Positions 31,880 through 43,086 of a stretch of 64,000 nt of DNA are shown here, piece by piece. The stretch is from Cladocopium goreaui (lineage: Eukaryota; Sar; Dinophyceae; Suessiales; Symbiodiniaceae). The stretch spans positions 62,001 through 126,000 of the forward strand of contig CAMXCT020001705.1 in NCBI GenBank assembly GCA_947184155.2, read 5' to 3'. The position numbers were made by a program, and so were the translations under genes. Position 1 is the stretch's first letter. Every line of letters starts with the position of its first letter. The notes under the pieces are model-generated. The model was not told the origin of the DNA. It searched no databases and saw nothing but the letters and a program-made list of their open reading frames with translations.

Positions 31880-33640
31880 TCTTAGATAGGTAACTTGGTT
31901 TGTGCATAGCTTAAGTGGGTTCTATAATAATACAGAGGACCTACAGGGGTGTGAGGGGTTATTAATCTAGCGTTGCCATTGCAGTTGAATGGGTATATAA
32001 AAAACAACGCGTGCCTGTGTCCTTCCTGCAAGCTTTTTGGGATTGATGTGGGTTCACCCACCGAAATAGCAGATGCCCCTCTCGTAATCGAAGTTGGCTA
32101 TGGCGGCTATGGGTCATTACCATGTTCCAAGTACATTGATATGTGGGTACAGTGGGTACTCAGTGACCACTCAGCGCGAAGAGGCTTGATGTTCCAGACT
32201 TGGCCTCAGAAGACATGCTTTGCCACGGGTTTTGCCTTGAGTCATCTGCTATGGATAAGTCGAATCTTTTCGAGGGCCGGGATGTGTCTGAAAATATGGG
32301 ATTTTAACCATCGAAAATGGATGTTAAAAAAAGCATGTTTCGATATTTGGATGTGTCTGAAAATGTGGCGTACCAGTATCCCAAAACGGCAATTGCCATA
32401 AGGAAAATGAGGATGAATGCTTGAAATTTGCAAAATGTTATTTTCAGATACAGTAAATCCAACTTTGGATACATAAGAGAAGGGGATGGTCAACACTATA
32501 TCAATACGACTAACTCTGGATTTGCTAGCTTTGACCATTGACATGGAACATTCTATCCCGTTTTGGTAGTTACATCCAAATCCTCTGTTTCCTCCAAGCA
32601 TTCTCCTAACTTGGGTTGCCACTGGAACTGGAACTGTGATCTACCGAGGCCCTAAGACACCTGTGAAGTGCTGAGTCACGCTGTGAGCTTGGTACAAGTG
32701 GGGTTGTAACCCCAAATTCAGCAGCCTTTGACGCAGAATGTTGTCATATGCGGTCATGTTTTTTCTTAATTTTCAATAAGGTCATTCGTTACGGTTATGT
32801 TTTCAAGACTGTTTGCTCAAGTTTGCTGGTGATCGATTGATCGATGGTCGAAGAGTGCATTGTACATGAACTGTCAAGGCAAAGTTGCACAATTAATTTT
32901 GTACAGCATAGCATCCAGATGCTTCAGTCTGAGTTGTAGCTTATGGCAGTCTGAGCTGGTTGAAGTCTGATGGACTATCTGATGGATTTCAAAGATCTGG
33001 CTGCGTTGAATTCGTGAGTTTTTTCAAGGTTTAGAGCGGCTCCTGGTCATGTGTATGGGGTTGGCTAGACACAACAGCTACTGGCGCTGCTGAAACTCGC
33101 GCTCTGCGCAGTGTTCGCTGCGTTTGCTAGAACTGATTGTGGGGATGCGGAGAAAACCATACCCCTTGTAGGATCCGATGGCCCTCGAGACTAATGACAT
33201 CTAATGACAATTAATGCAGGGATTCAAGCACCAAGTTGGAAGCATTAAAGCCAGCTTGCTTCTAGCTTCACTCAAAAGGACTAGTTTGTGTTGCCATTTC
33301 CTGTGCACGATTAGCCATCTAGGAAACAAACTGTGTAACATGATGATTGAGAAAGTATTACATGAGATACTTACCAGTAACAGCCATCGTGGATATCCTA
33401 CTGGCATCTACTGGCTATAATTCGCATGTCAATACAAAGCAAAACCAACCAATTTCAACATTGCGCGCTTGTTGTATGAATGTCGCATGAATGTTGCATG
33501 AGACTATGGAATTCATCTCTCAAGTTTGATCGGTTCGATGTTGGATATGATGAGAAATGAGTGAGATATATATATATATGCATATATATAATATTTACTT
33601 GCGTAGTAAATCCATCCTTTTCGCATCACGATCCCAAGTC
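31880..33640. other. Stretch without a supported gene
   Basis: A + strand frame of 142 codons (31973-32401) and a minus frame of 126 codons (32242-32622) overlap; neither has domain features. A direct repeat of 'gatgtgtctgaaaat' occurs at 32281 and 32350, and the same words appear near 4297. Otherwise nothing recognised. Confidence 0.4.
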
Positions 33641-33648
33641 ATCACCAG

Positions 33649-33691
33649 TTTTTGGATGGCTTGAAACGAACCTCGGGAGGACGGCGTGCTG
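33649..33691 (+). CDS. Small candidate exon
   Basis: 'gtcatcaccag' precedes FLDGLKRTSGGRRA, and the donor is 'g|gtcatc'. Short, and not in phase with its neighbour. Confidence 0.28.
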
Positions 33692-33979
33692 GTCATCATT
33701 GATTGGGGGTCCCTTGGATCTGTGCTTGGTACATGTACGTGGAGTTATAAGTCGGTTATCCTTGGCCCTTGGTGTCATCAAACATGGAACGAAATGGACG
33801 GCTCAATGGGAAAATATGAGAAAAAAGTAATCGATATGTATATAAATAAATATATAATTATATATACTTACATATATATATATATATCATATATCCATAG
33901 TCCATAGATGAAGGTTTCCAATGGGAAAATCCTCCACAATGAAGGTGTTCATGGGAAAATCATCGAATTTTGGCTGGAG

Positions 33980-34049
33980 GAGTCCCAGCAAGCCATGTTT
34001 GATTGCCGAAGGGCTACCAGTCGCGGTTCCAAGGGTTGGATGACGTACG
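33980..34049 (+). CDS. Candidate exon
   Basis: After 'ggctggag' the frame reads ESQQAMFDCRRATSRGSKGW then MTY, to a GT at 34050. The composition looks coding. No family recognised. Confidence 0.38.
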
Positions 34050-34305
34050 GTCACTCCTAAACAACCTGTCGTTTGAAGGTTTGTGGCCTGGATGATCCTG
34101 GATGTTGGTATACAAGTAGACCGGTAATCGACACATTGACATTTGAATATGTTTGATTTGATGAGACGAATTCATTTTAGTGTCCTATAGTACTATAGCC
34201 GCTATAGCCTGTAGTTTCTCCTCGAATTCACCCCACCAATAAGCCAAACATTGTGAAATTGTTAGTCAGAGCAGTCTTCTAGCTTTCAACATGTTTCAAC
34301 TTATA

Positions 34306-34413
34306 TACCCTCTGGTAAACGTTTACATAGCTATGGAAAATCACCATGTTTCATGGGTAAATCCACTATTTCTATGGCCATTTTCAATAGCTATGTTAAA
34401 TTACCAGAGGGTA
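34306..34413. mobile_element. Family A introner-like element, copy 6
   Basis: Runs from 'taccctctggtaaac' to 'aaattaccagagggta', 108 bp. GT at 34315, AG at 34406-34407 (93 nt). It ends 28 bp upstream of the next candidate exon. Confidence 0.9.
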
Positions 34414-34441
34414 ATAATTTGACATATTTTGGAGATACCAG

Positions 34442-34491
34442 ACGGTCGATCCAGAATGCTGTGGGCAACAACACCAACCGGCCACTGCTAG
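34442..34491 (+). CDS. Small candidate exon
   Basis: 'gagataccag' precedes RSIQNAVGNNTNRPLL, and a GT follows at 34492. Weak on its own. Confidence 0.3.
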
Positions 34492-34876
34492 GTCTAGTTT
34501 CTGGTGGTCAAATGTTAGAGATCCTCCACCAACCGACTGATTACGATTTGTTCAATGATTGATGGTTCTTGGTATATTGATTATCTAATTTGTTTGCTTG
34601 CATTCAATCCAATTTCATCCTGATATTTGGGCGGGTGGCTCAACCCAGAGGATCGGTAATATTTGTGGAAAATCGTCCACAAGCATCCACATTATGTGTC
34701 CATTGTATTTGCAACTTGGTATACCGTATTTTCATAGGGGTAAACCGCAACAATAGGGGAATTCCCAAGCCATCACCATTTTGATGGGCCCTATGTTAAC
34801 CATCCCTAAATGTATAGGTTTATGGCAGCCAGGGCTTCAAAAACATTACATCATCTCCATCGGCCCTGAATCCCAG

Positions 34877-34959
34877 GCTTGTGGCCGACATCAGCGAAGC
34901 TCTGCGGCAGCAAATTCTGCGATACGCCGGGAGACTCTGCGATACGCCATTGAAAGCTG
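34877..34959 (+). CDS. Candidate exon
   Basis: After 'gaatcccag' the frame reads LVADISEALRQQILRYAGRL then CDTPLKA, to a GT at 34960. Convincing codon use and helix-like content. Family unknown. A family C element starts 22 bp after the donor. Confidence 0.48.
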
Positions 34960-34981
34960 GTGGAAATATGGGGGTTTCCAT

Positions 34982-35095
34982 GGGTTTCCATAAATGGGGG
35001 TACCCCAATAGCTGCTATAGCTGGATTGTTTATAATGGACAATCCGCGGACAATCCTATTAAAATGGATGATTTGGGGGTACCCCCAGTGAAACC
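34982..35095. mobile_element. Family C inverted-repeat element, copy 2
   Basis: Left 'gggtttccataaatggggg' with 'taccc'; right 'gggggtacccccagtgaaacc'-type end. The halves are near reverse complements. It lies directly after the exon ending at 34959. Confidence 0.72.
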
Positions 35096-35398
35096 TTCAT
35101 ATGGTGAAATTGAGCCTCTTGATTTAGATGATATTAAGCTTATACAAGCTTATAACATCAATTCCAAATGGATCGGCTCCAATATTCACCTGTCAGTGTG
35201 ATGCTAGATACCCCTCTCTTGATTGCTTAAGACATGGGTATGAGTCAAAATTAGGTACCCCAATACTAGATGGTTATTACTAACTATAGACTAAGATCTG
35301 TGGTCCCCAGGTCTTTAATTTTGACCCATCACCACATCTTGGTTACAGTCCTATGAATGTTGAATGGCACCACTCCATGGCTCACCGCTCCGCCTCAG

Positions 35399-35500
35399 AT
35401 TGCCCATATTTTGGCCAATGACTACAGCGCCATCCCGGCAGACCTGGTCATGGACTCAGTTTCGAACATGTCCTGCGACCGCCACAGCCACAGCATCGGT
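35399..35500 (+). CDS. Candidate exon, possibly terminal
   Basis: After 'ccgcctcag' the frame reads IAHILANDYSAIPADLVMDS then VSNMSCDRHSHSIG. GT donors occur at 35499 and 35501. Without splicing the frame continues to a TAG at 35561-35563. I cannot tell which applies. Family unknown. Confidence 0.42.
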
Positions 35501-36169
35501 GTGGCTTTAGCGGAGATACTGACATCGAATATCAGGAAACACTACCCAAGCATGGTCATATAGGTGAATAATACCCATTCGTAAAGACATACATATACTG
35601 TATATATTATATATATACACACTCACAAAGTATTATATATTGACGTCATTTATGTGCACATATCCGAACTTATTTATGTCTATACATATTATATAAATAT
35701 ATATATATATATGTATATATATATATGTATACATGTATGTAATCCACATCTTAGTTATAAATTTTGAACTAATGATTAGCTATAGCAACATGGTGATGAA
35801 TATGAACGAAGTTAAAGGCTATATACATAGAACTACTGACATTATATTGATATTACAAGACTATAACACTCATAACCACATATTTGCATTTGTATATTCG
35901 CTACTGACAATAATCCATCTCAATAGCATCTATTTACAGCATATACATGGTGTTCCACAACCAACAACATCCAACAACCACATAAAACATGGTAATATAC
36001 ACAAATATTAACTATCGACATGCACATCATGTTTTAAATGAATACACAGATTCATGTCAATTACAGACTTTGTTATATACAATATATATATATATATATG
36101 TGTTATATGTAGATGACCGTCGCTATAAAAATCTGCGAATATCAATAGCTGGAACCCGTTGTGTTTCAG

Positions 36170-36240
36170 GTCGCGATGGGCTTCATCGCGCCCCGTGGCA
36201 TGATAGCCATGGAGGAGGAGAAGGTGGCCAGGTCCATCAG
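36170..36240 (+). CDS. Candidate exon
   Basis: Between 'gttgtgtttcag' and GT at 36241 the frame reads VAMGFIAPRGMIAMEEEKVA then RSI. Both splice sites are good, and the GC content is high against the flanks. Family unknown. Confidence 0.48.
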
Positions 36241-36859
36241 GTCAGATCCGTAAAGGTGAAGAAAGAGGAGGAAAAGCCGGGAAAGCCATGGGAAAACTAT
36301 GGGAAAACTATGGAAAAGGATGGGAAAACTCATCTTGGGAAAAGATGGTGGAGGAAGTTGAAGCAATAAGAGATTGTGTGATTTGATGTGATGTGGTGTG
36401 ATGTGGTATGTTATAAAGCCATGGAAAACAAAGAGGTTTCAAGAATCAAGACGTATTTCTACATGCCTTTGGCCACTCCGATGAAAGTAAATATACCTAG
36501 GCGATCTATTGCTTGGCTTCATTCTTCTTTGATGTGCTCACCCATGGCACCATTTCCATGTCAACATCAGCAACTCTCCTGCAAGGGTGCCATGATGTGC
36601 CATGGGTCAATACCAGTAACTGGGAGTTTAGTGTCGAATCGGGGCAACTCTCATCCAAAGTTACATAGACCGACCTGTATTTTTCGAAACCATGTTTTGG
36701 ATTTTTTTTGGGAAAACCCCCACGCTAAGAAACACCTATCTGGGTTTGTCCGGTGCAAAATCCACCGGGAAATCCATCCATTTTCACCACATCTTCAGAC
36801 ACAAACATCCCATGATGCTCCGCTCGCTTGTAACTGGGATAATCCTCCAACAGTGATCC

Positions 36860-37055
36860 ATGCATGCATGCATACATACATACCTACATACCTACATACA
36901 TATACATACATATACATACTGTACATATACATACATATACATACATATACATACATATTCATACACATACATACACATACATACACATACATACAGATAC
37001 ATACACATACATACATATACATACATATACATACTTACTTTTACATACAAATACA

Positions 37056-37087
<32 letters not shown>

Positions 37088-37360
37088 CATACATATATAT
37101 ATACATACACGTATACATACACTTATACATACATATATATATATATACATACATACTTACATATATACATATATTTGTGATATGTATATATATAATTTGT
37201 ATATATATAATATTTAATATGTGTATATATAGTATGTATATATATAATATGTATATATAATATGTATATATATATAATATGTATATATGTATATAATATG
37301 TATATATATATAATATGTATATATAATTTTATATACAATATGTATATATATATATACACT
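36860..37360. repeat. (CATA)n and (TA)n compound microsatellite, about 500 bp
   Basis: 'acatacatacatacatac' and 'catatacatacatatac' tracts followed by 'tatatataatatgtatat'. Frames rich in Tyr, Ile and His open on both strands because of the repeat. Confidence 0.92.
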
Positions 37361-37369
37361 GAAAAGTGA

Positions 37370-38150
37370 TAACAACCTCACTGCGACCTCACTGGAATGA
37401 CGGGTAGCAGCGACACCTATCCCAATATAACATTATTTGAGGTTAGTGAATTATTACAATTTGTCAAGATGTACATAAACCCCAACAACAACCAGATCAC
37501 TCCAATTGATCATTATGAACTAGTGGTTGTAAGAGAGTAATGGCGACTGTGCGTGTGATTGTTCAGAATGCACCTATGCTTAACTACCAAGAATCATATG
37601 GGGGATAGGTCAAAACTGGTCATAACCTCTTCATACTTTTTGGGGATTTTTCCAGTAGTCAAATACGATGATTATATGTATTTGGGAACATTCAGAAAAA
37701 TGATATTGGCACCATATTGCGTATATACCATTTTCTATTAGTGAACCATTTTCCAACCCCGTTCATATTATATAGACACCCCCATTCTTTGGTAATCTGT
37801 GGCTACATCCCCTATTGAACCATGCTGTCTTGCGGGTGTTCAATATGAACGGGGGATGGAATGATTTGATTGGTCATGATTTATCCCCATATCATCCCAT
37901 GTTATATATATATATATATTATAATATATATATATATTATATTATAATATCTATGTATGTCCTTGTATAGTTGATTTCCCCATCTTATCCCCATATTATC
38001 CAACTGTTATTGTACATGAATAGCAAACTCTCATTGAATATTATATAATTATGTATATCCCATTTAATCCAATCAACACCCATTTTACCAGCATTTCTGT
38101 TGGTTAAGCCACCGTCGTCTCCCTCACCCCTCCACGCCTCTCCAGTGACG
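37370..38150. other. Non-coding stretch
   Basis: AT-rich spacer with an imperfect (TA)n palindrome at 37905-37950. No exon recognised before 38159. Confidence 0.45.
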
Positions 38151-38158
38151 TCTTTCAG

Positions 38159-38278
38159 AGCCTGGCGGCGGGTGCGGGAGCCTGGGGGCTGATGGGCTGC
38201 TGGGCCTGGGACCTCACGGATAGGAGAGCTGTTCTGCTGCTACTTGTCCTCGTTTTTTTGACGTTAGGGAAAGGCTAA
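38159..38278 (+). CDS. Candidate terminal exon with hydrophobic tail
   Basis: After 'gacgtctttcag' the frame reads SLAAGAGAWGLMGCWAWDLT then DRRAVLLLLVLVFLTLGKG, and TAA at 38276. The last 17 residues before the stop are a run of Val, Leu and Phe after two Arg, like a tail anchor or a C-terminal membrane segment. The family is unknown. A new gene seems to begin about 600 bp on, at 38876. Confidence 0.45.
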   Translation, partial: SLAAGAGAWGLMGCWAWDLTDRRAVLLLLVLVFLTLGKG

Positions 38279-38613
38279 ATGGCATAGATAGGTTATAATT
38301 ACTGTTATACTTTAGGTAAAAAAACACTACAATATTTAAAATAGTTTAAAAGATTAGAAATGGGGATATCAACAGGGCATTGGTAGAATTGTATGATTAT
38401 TGAAGATATAGTGGGGATAAAACTAGAGATAAAAACAGGGAGACAATGGGACATACAGCCAACTATCATTGGGAAAAAATAATATCTAACAGGGTGTTGG
38501 TAAATGTTCACATCAACCAGCTATTGGGGAAAAAACAAATATATATATAATAATAATAATAATATAATCTCAAAATATGTGTTCAATTTACGCGCCCCTG
38601 CTCAAACATACCA

Positions 38614-38651
38614 GATGATACATTACATCCCATCCCACGTAATGTATCATC
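38614..38651. repeat. 13-bp perfect inverted repeat
   Basis: 'gatgatacattac' pairs exactly with 'gtaatgtatcatc' across a 12-bp loop. It lies between a gene end (38278) and a probable gene start (38876). Confidence 0.85.
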
Positions 38652-38875
38652 CCACGTTCATATCAAACACCCACAGTCTACAGTCCCAAACCTCACTTAA
38701 CCATGGTTTATGGGGTGGGTTGATATTAAGGGAAGGGATTATGTGTTGTATATATTAATCAATAGCATCTAGATCATCAAGACAACATTGGGACAACAAG
38801 CGCAAATCGACAAAAAAAAAACATATGGGACAGGAATTATTAACGAAATAATAGAAAACCAAGAAACCTTGCGGC

Positions 38876-41778
38876 ATGATGTCCTTCCGAGGCGGCACGG
38901 CTCAGCAACGCATTGCAGACGCCCGCCACTCAGGAGTGGATTCTTTGGTGCGATTTACTGTTCACTAAAAAGTGCAGGGACCATGTTTTCCGAAGGAGAA
39001 ATGAATGTGGGTGAAATTAAGTCTGCTGTCCTATCAAATTTAGACATGTTTAGGCATTATTAGCCATCCAGTTGCAGGGGGAGGGGCATAATCATCCGTG
39101 AGATTAACAGAAACACTGGCAAGACCACTCATTTGCCCTGAACAGCTGAGCTTACAACATATCTTTTCTCGTGCTGTAGCTAGTTTCACTGGTGGTCCAC
39201 TTTCATTGACACTTGCCATTTTACAATTTATGGGACAACATCCAGCTCGCTTCTAGCTACTCCTACATTTTTGTCAAGGCATTTTTTCCAGGCCGTGTTC
39301 CTCAAGTGGACACATGGACGTGGAAATGTTACCAAAGGAACAATGTTTAACTGGTCTGGTTGGTGGTTTCAAACATTTTTCATTTTCCATAATATATGGG
39401 ATAATCCTTTCCATTGACTATATAATATTTTTCAGAGGGGTTCAAACCACCAACCAGTGGTAAATCAAAGTACATCATGGGAAATCATCACAAATTCTGG
39501 GATGGTGGGACCACGGGGCCATGATGCAATCAGGTGCTGCCTGCGCTGGGGAAGATCAAGCAGCAATACGGGACCGGGCTCTCAGCTGGATACCTCCAAA
39601 GAGAAAAACATCAGCAAAGGTCACTATAAATTAGTGGAAAACCATGGAACACTCATCAATTTCATGGCCTTGAAATGCCTTGAATATCTTCAAGTCAGGT
39701 TTGAAACTTACATGGATTGATTATGGTGGGGTTGGCTAGTCACGTCCTTGGTCATAACAACTTCCGACTACGTTGTTGATGTTACCTTACTAACTTGTTT
39801 GACAACCTGAAGACAGCCAATGATTTTGGATCATTTTGGGCAAAAGCCAAAACGGCCACCATTTTCGGTCATTAGGCCATAAACTATATATATGGGATAA
39901 TATGGGATAATATGGTGTGTATATAATATATATATATATAATTATATATATATATGATATAAACGTTGATTTGAGGCATAACCAACAAAAAAACGGAGGA
40001 GTAGCTTCAATCAAGACCTTACCGCAAGCCGCGGTGAAACATCGATCAAAAACCAGGCGTGGCTTTGTGAATGGGGACCAGAGTTTTTTTGCATATCTAC
40101 GCATATCTATATACATAGCTACGAATTTACACATAGGCCAACATGATGTTGCTGAAGAAATCTAGTTGCCCCACGATCAGGTCTCAATTTCAAAAATGCC
40201 AACACTACTGCGCACCTCTTGAACTTATCATGGAACCTGCAACATGGGGTCTCCAAGATGATTTGCTATTGGATTCCATGTTCGCTTTAGGGTGTGGATC
40301 ATACATTGTCATACATCGATGCATATCAATGCCACAATGACATCCTTTTTTGTTGACATCAAGCCTTTATCTTATTACTTATTGGTATCCTATCCTATAC
40401 TCTTCCATCAAAAAAGGGGCCAAACATAAATTGGTAGTTTCAACATGTTTCAACGTCAGCTCTCGAAAAATGAACATCAGGAGCATCGGGCAGATTCCTG
40501 CAGCTTTTGTCTACATCCTGCGTTGTTTCAGCATTCTGGAGGTGAAGCCCTCCCAGGGATCCCCAGGGGACCCCAGGGGTGTCATGATGCCATGGGGCAG
40601 CCTTTTTAAACCCGGGTGATTCAGCAATTTTTGGAAAAAGATTTTGGGGAGAGTGGGTAGTCATTCAGTTTTCCTAGTGGCTGAGATAGCACAAAAAAGA
40701 TCAAAAAAGCATTTTACAATGCCCATCAGGCTCGGTTTCGTTTATGCTGATATATCTATGAACAAGGTCCCGTTTGTAGTTGAATTTGAGTTGAACAGTT
40801 CAGAGATGACATTGTCATTCCGGTTCTTGGGTTGTTTCGCCTCTGATGGCGATGTACCTTGGGCAATAATAGTCTTGGAGCAGTGGATGGCATTGAATTC
40901 AAAGACCTTGGATGGAAAACTAAATACCAGATACACTTCAAGCACATGGAAACCCGCAAAATCAGCAACTGAGCCGTGGACTGACTTGAAAAGACAAATC
41001 AATGACGCGCCATTATAACTGCACCTGGCTTCAAAAATCTCAGTCATGAGAACATGGCACAACTGACATCGCTTGTTTTGATCCTTTGTGCTAGATCCAT
41101 TGGATTGAAATAGAGTATCATCCGAGCGTTTTGAATTGCAAGCTCCGGATGGTCACCAGTCAGGTCATGATGATTGTGATGGTGGTGATGATGATGATGA
41201 TGATGAGGATGAGACAATAGCAATGTGCCATAAAACAGGAAAGTCCATAGTTTAATAAACCATCCAGCTATTGGGGTAGCCCCATTTATGGAAACCCCCT
41301 TTTCTGTGGCAGGGGCATGGCCTGCGGTTGGATCGCAACTATCGGATCGTGGAGGACTGCTATCCGCCAGGACCCTGGAAGAGCTGCTGGTGTTTGGTGC
41401 TGTGGATCAAACCTTACTTGCATATGTCTGTAAATGGATGTAAATGGGGCATATAATATTCATAAAAGTATATATATATAACTATTAAAAACAAAAATAA
41501 CAATAAATGAATAAATGAATATAGATGATATACATAGTGTGTTTTTCTCACAAGTCCAAATAAGAAGTGAGAAACTTAGTGCAAAAGCAATGTGTATAGG
41601 CCGTATAGGTTAAGAATTTGTGAATGAATGCATCATGCATGGCATCAGTGAGTAGCTGGAGTAGATCGGATCTTACAAAGTTTGCAATTTCCCTTGGACG
41701 TTACTGCAAGCAGACCGAATGCAACACATCCATCGCTGACGGTGGTGCTTATGGTCCCAAGGGAAAATCCACCATTTG
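38876..41778 (+). CDS. Five-exon gene model starting ATG-ATG, family unknown
   Basis: Exons 38876-38947 (MMSFRGGTAQQRIADARHSG VDSL), 39534-39619 (VLPALGKIKQQYGTGLSAGY LQREKHQQ), 40460-40541 (SRKMNIRSIGQIPAAFVYIL RCFSILE), 41313-41389 (GHGLRLDRNYRIVEDCYPPG PWKSC) and 41656-41778 (...DLTKFAISLGRYCKQTEC then NTSIADGGAYGPKGKSTI) join in phase at every junction. The last may read on to a TGA at 41780 or splice at the GT at 41779. The first exon starts with two ATG codons after a long non-coding stretch, so I take it as the gene start; dinoflagellate mRNAs usually get their 5' leader by trans-splicing, so no promoter is expected to be visible. No domain is recognised. The first intron holds family B copy 3, and the intron before 41313 ends in a family C half. 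Confidence 0.55.
39356..39457. mobile_element. Family B introner-like element, copy 3 (best preserved)
   Basis: Runs from 'ctggttggtggtttcaaac' to 'ttcaaaccaccaaccag'. 'tggt' flanks both sides (39352-39355 and 39458-39461), a candidate 4-bp target duplication. It lies in the first intron of the 38.9-41.8 kb gene, 76 bp upstream of exon 2. Confidence 0.85.
40644..41062. other. Overlapping open frames, strand unclear
   Basis: A + strand frame (40644-41018, 124 codons) and a minus strand frame (40742-41062, 106 codons) both have protein-like composition. The stretch lies inside an intron of the + strand model, so if real it is a nested or dead gene. I cannot choose. Confidence 0.2.
41155..41215 (+). 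repeat. (GATGAT)n-rich microsatellite
   Basis: 'gatgatgatgatgatgatg' with interruptions. A family C right half ('gtagccccatttatggaaac') follows at 41273-41303 and ends about 10 bp before the acceptor of the exon at 41313. Confidence 0.8.
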
Positions 41779-41838
41779 GTGAATCTACATGGAATATTTC
41801 CCCACCTGCCAGGTGAGGGTCTCTAGATTTTATCAAAG

Positions 41839-41936
41839 CTGCATGCCGCCCACCTTCCTCCGCCTCCTCTCCACCTCCCGCATCGGACTCCGCCCTCAAC
41901 CAGATCTCAGTGGGCACTGCGGGACCTCAATTGCAA
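41839..41936 (+). CDS. Candidate exon after the 38.9-41.8 kb model
   Basis: After 'ttttatcaaag' the frame reads CMPPTFLRLLSTSRIGLRPQ then PDLSGHCGTSIA, to a GT at 41937. Its 1-nt overhang fits the exon ending at 41778. A minus strand frame of 90 codons across 41645-41917 is also open, so confidence is low. Confidence 0.3.
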
Positions 41937-41939
41937 GTG

Positions 41940-42120
41940 CAAGATGTCACATAGAATGTCAAATAGGATTTTAGATATTTTTAGATGGAATGTCAGAAGA
42001 GATGTCAAATAGAATGCCTGGTAGGATGTCAGATAGAATGCCAGAAAGAATGTCAGAATAGATGCCAGGAAGTACGTCAGATAGAATGTCAGGTAGATAT
42101 AGGTAGAATGTCAGCATATT
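41940..42120 (+). repeat. Degenerate ~15-bp repeat (AGAATGTCAGATAG)
   Basis: About twelve diverged copies of 'agatagaatgtcag', variously 'agaatgccagaa' and 'aggatgtcagat'. Seen directly. Confidence 0.8.
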
Positions 42121-42475
42121 TATAATGTTATATGTACTTATACTACTGTATATATAATATTATGATTATATGTCCCATATATACTTCCAGACAATATGCC
42201 AGAAACAATGTTAGAACAATGTGTTAGGGTGGGGATCACTCGATTTCTGTGCAGGGCCTCTCAAGCAAATCCAACACTTGGAAACACATGTACATTTGCA
42301 GATCTACAAGTAAAATCAGCGCGTTTGATTGAGCAAGTAGTCATCTTCAAAGCGTGATTGTGATAGTCAGAATTTGTCATGGACCATTGCAGATTTGTCA
42401 ACTCTTGACCTATTGTTCGTGCGTGGAAAAAAAAAACGTATGTAGAAAAGAACCCGTGAATGATTGGATTGGTTT

Positions 42476-42546
42476 TAAGGGAAAATCTACAGGAAACCAT
42501 GGTTTTTACCATTAAATATGGGGGTGTCCTGTAAATTTTCCCCTAA
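42476..42546. mobile_element. Family E short inverted-repeat element
   Basis: 'taagggaaaatctacaggaa' on the left is the inverse of 'ggtgtcctgtaaattttccc' on the right, around a 'tttttaccattaaat' centre. About 70 bp; only one copy was found. Confidence 0.55.
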
Positions 42547-42602
42547 ACCAACCCAGTGAGTGAAACGAATCTTTGGGGCTGGGGAAATCCTCCGACTCCC
42601 AG

Positions 42603-42675
42603 GTACCTGGCCTCTTGGGCCATGAGGGCTAAGGCCGCGGATGCAGGGGACCCCAATGGACCCCAGATGCGATGA
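42603..42675 (+). CDS. Candidate exon
   Basis: After 'tccgactcccag' the frame reads YLASWAMRAKAADAGDPNGP QMR and reaches TGA at 42673. Short and GC-rich. Family unknown. Confidence 0.3.
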
Positions 42676-42767
42676 ACCAACGGCAGTACGTTGACCCGGT
42701 GGACCCCTAGAATAATTCATGATTTCCTGTGTTTTGTTCAAAGATGCTATAAAATGCTATGGCAGTG

Positions 42768-42875
42768 TGTCAAGACCAATAGTACCCCTGTAGTTCACAT
42801 CAAAATAGCTGGGATTTATGGATGTGAATAACCCCCTAAAAATGGTATTAATAGGTATTGATCCATACCCCTATA
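42768..42875. mobile_element. Family D inverted-repeat element, copy 2
   Basis: Shares 'caaaatagctggga', 'tatggatg', 'taggtattga' and 'ccatacccct' in order with the copy at 12530-12647. Its left terminus is diverged. Confidence 0.6.
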
Positions 42876-42951
42876 AATATATAATAAAGTTTGATAATGC
42901 CCCAGATGCCCAGTTCTATCGGCCAATTGATACCAAAGATTGCACCCCAAG

Positions 42952-43086
42952 ACAAATTTCTGGCGATGCTTTGAGGCTGTGCTGATCCGCAGCGTCTTGT
43001 ACGGCAAAAGCGCGGGAAGCAAAGTGGGGGTTCCAGACACCCAACAGGCGCGGGAGAGAAGCCCAGTTGCGACTCGTTGCGACTGA
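42952..43086 (+). CDS. Candidate exon, possibly terminal
   Basis: After 'gcaccccaag' the frame reads TNFWRCFEAVLIRSVLYGKS then AGSKVGVPDTQQARERSPVA TRCD, with TGA at 43084. GC content and composition are coding-like. A GT at 42999 inside it could be a donor. Family unknown. Confidence 0.4.
   Translation, partial: TNFWRCFEAVLIRSVLYGKSAGSKVGVPDTQQARERSPVATRCD

Noticed and set aside
36388..37260. 290-codon + strand frame
   Set aside because: Its second half is a (CATA)n microsatellite and the first half has no coding features.
41645..41917. 90-codon minus-strand frame
   Set aside because: It overlaps + strand exons that are phase-linked to a longer model; kept only as an alternative.
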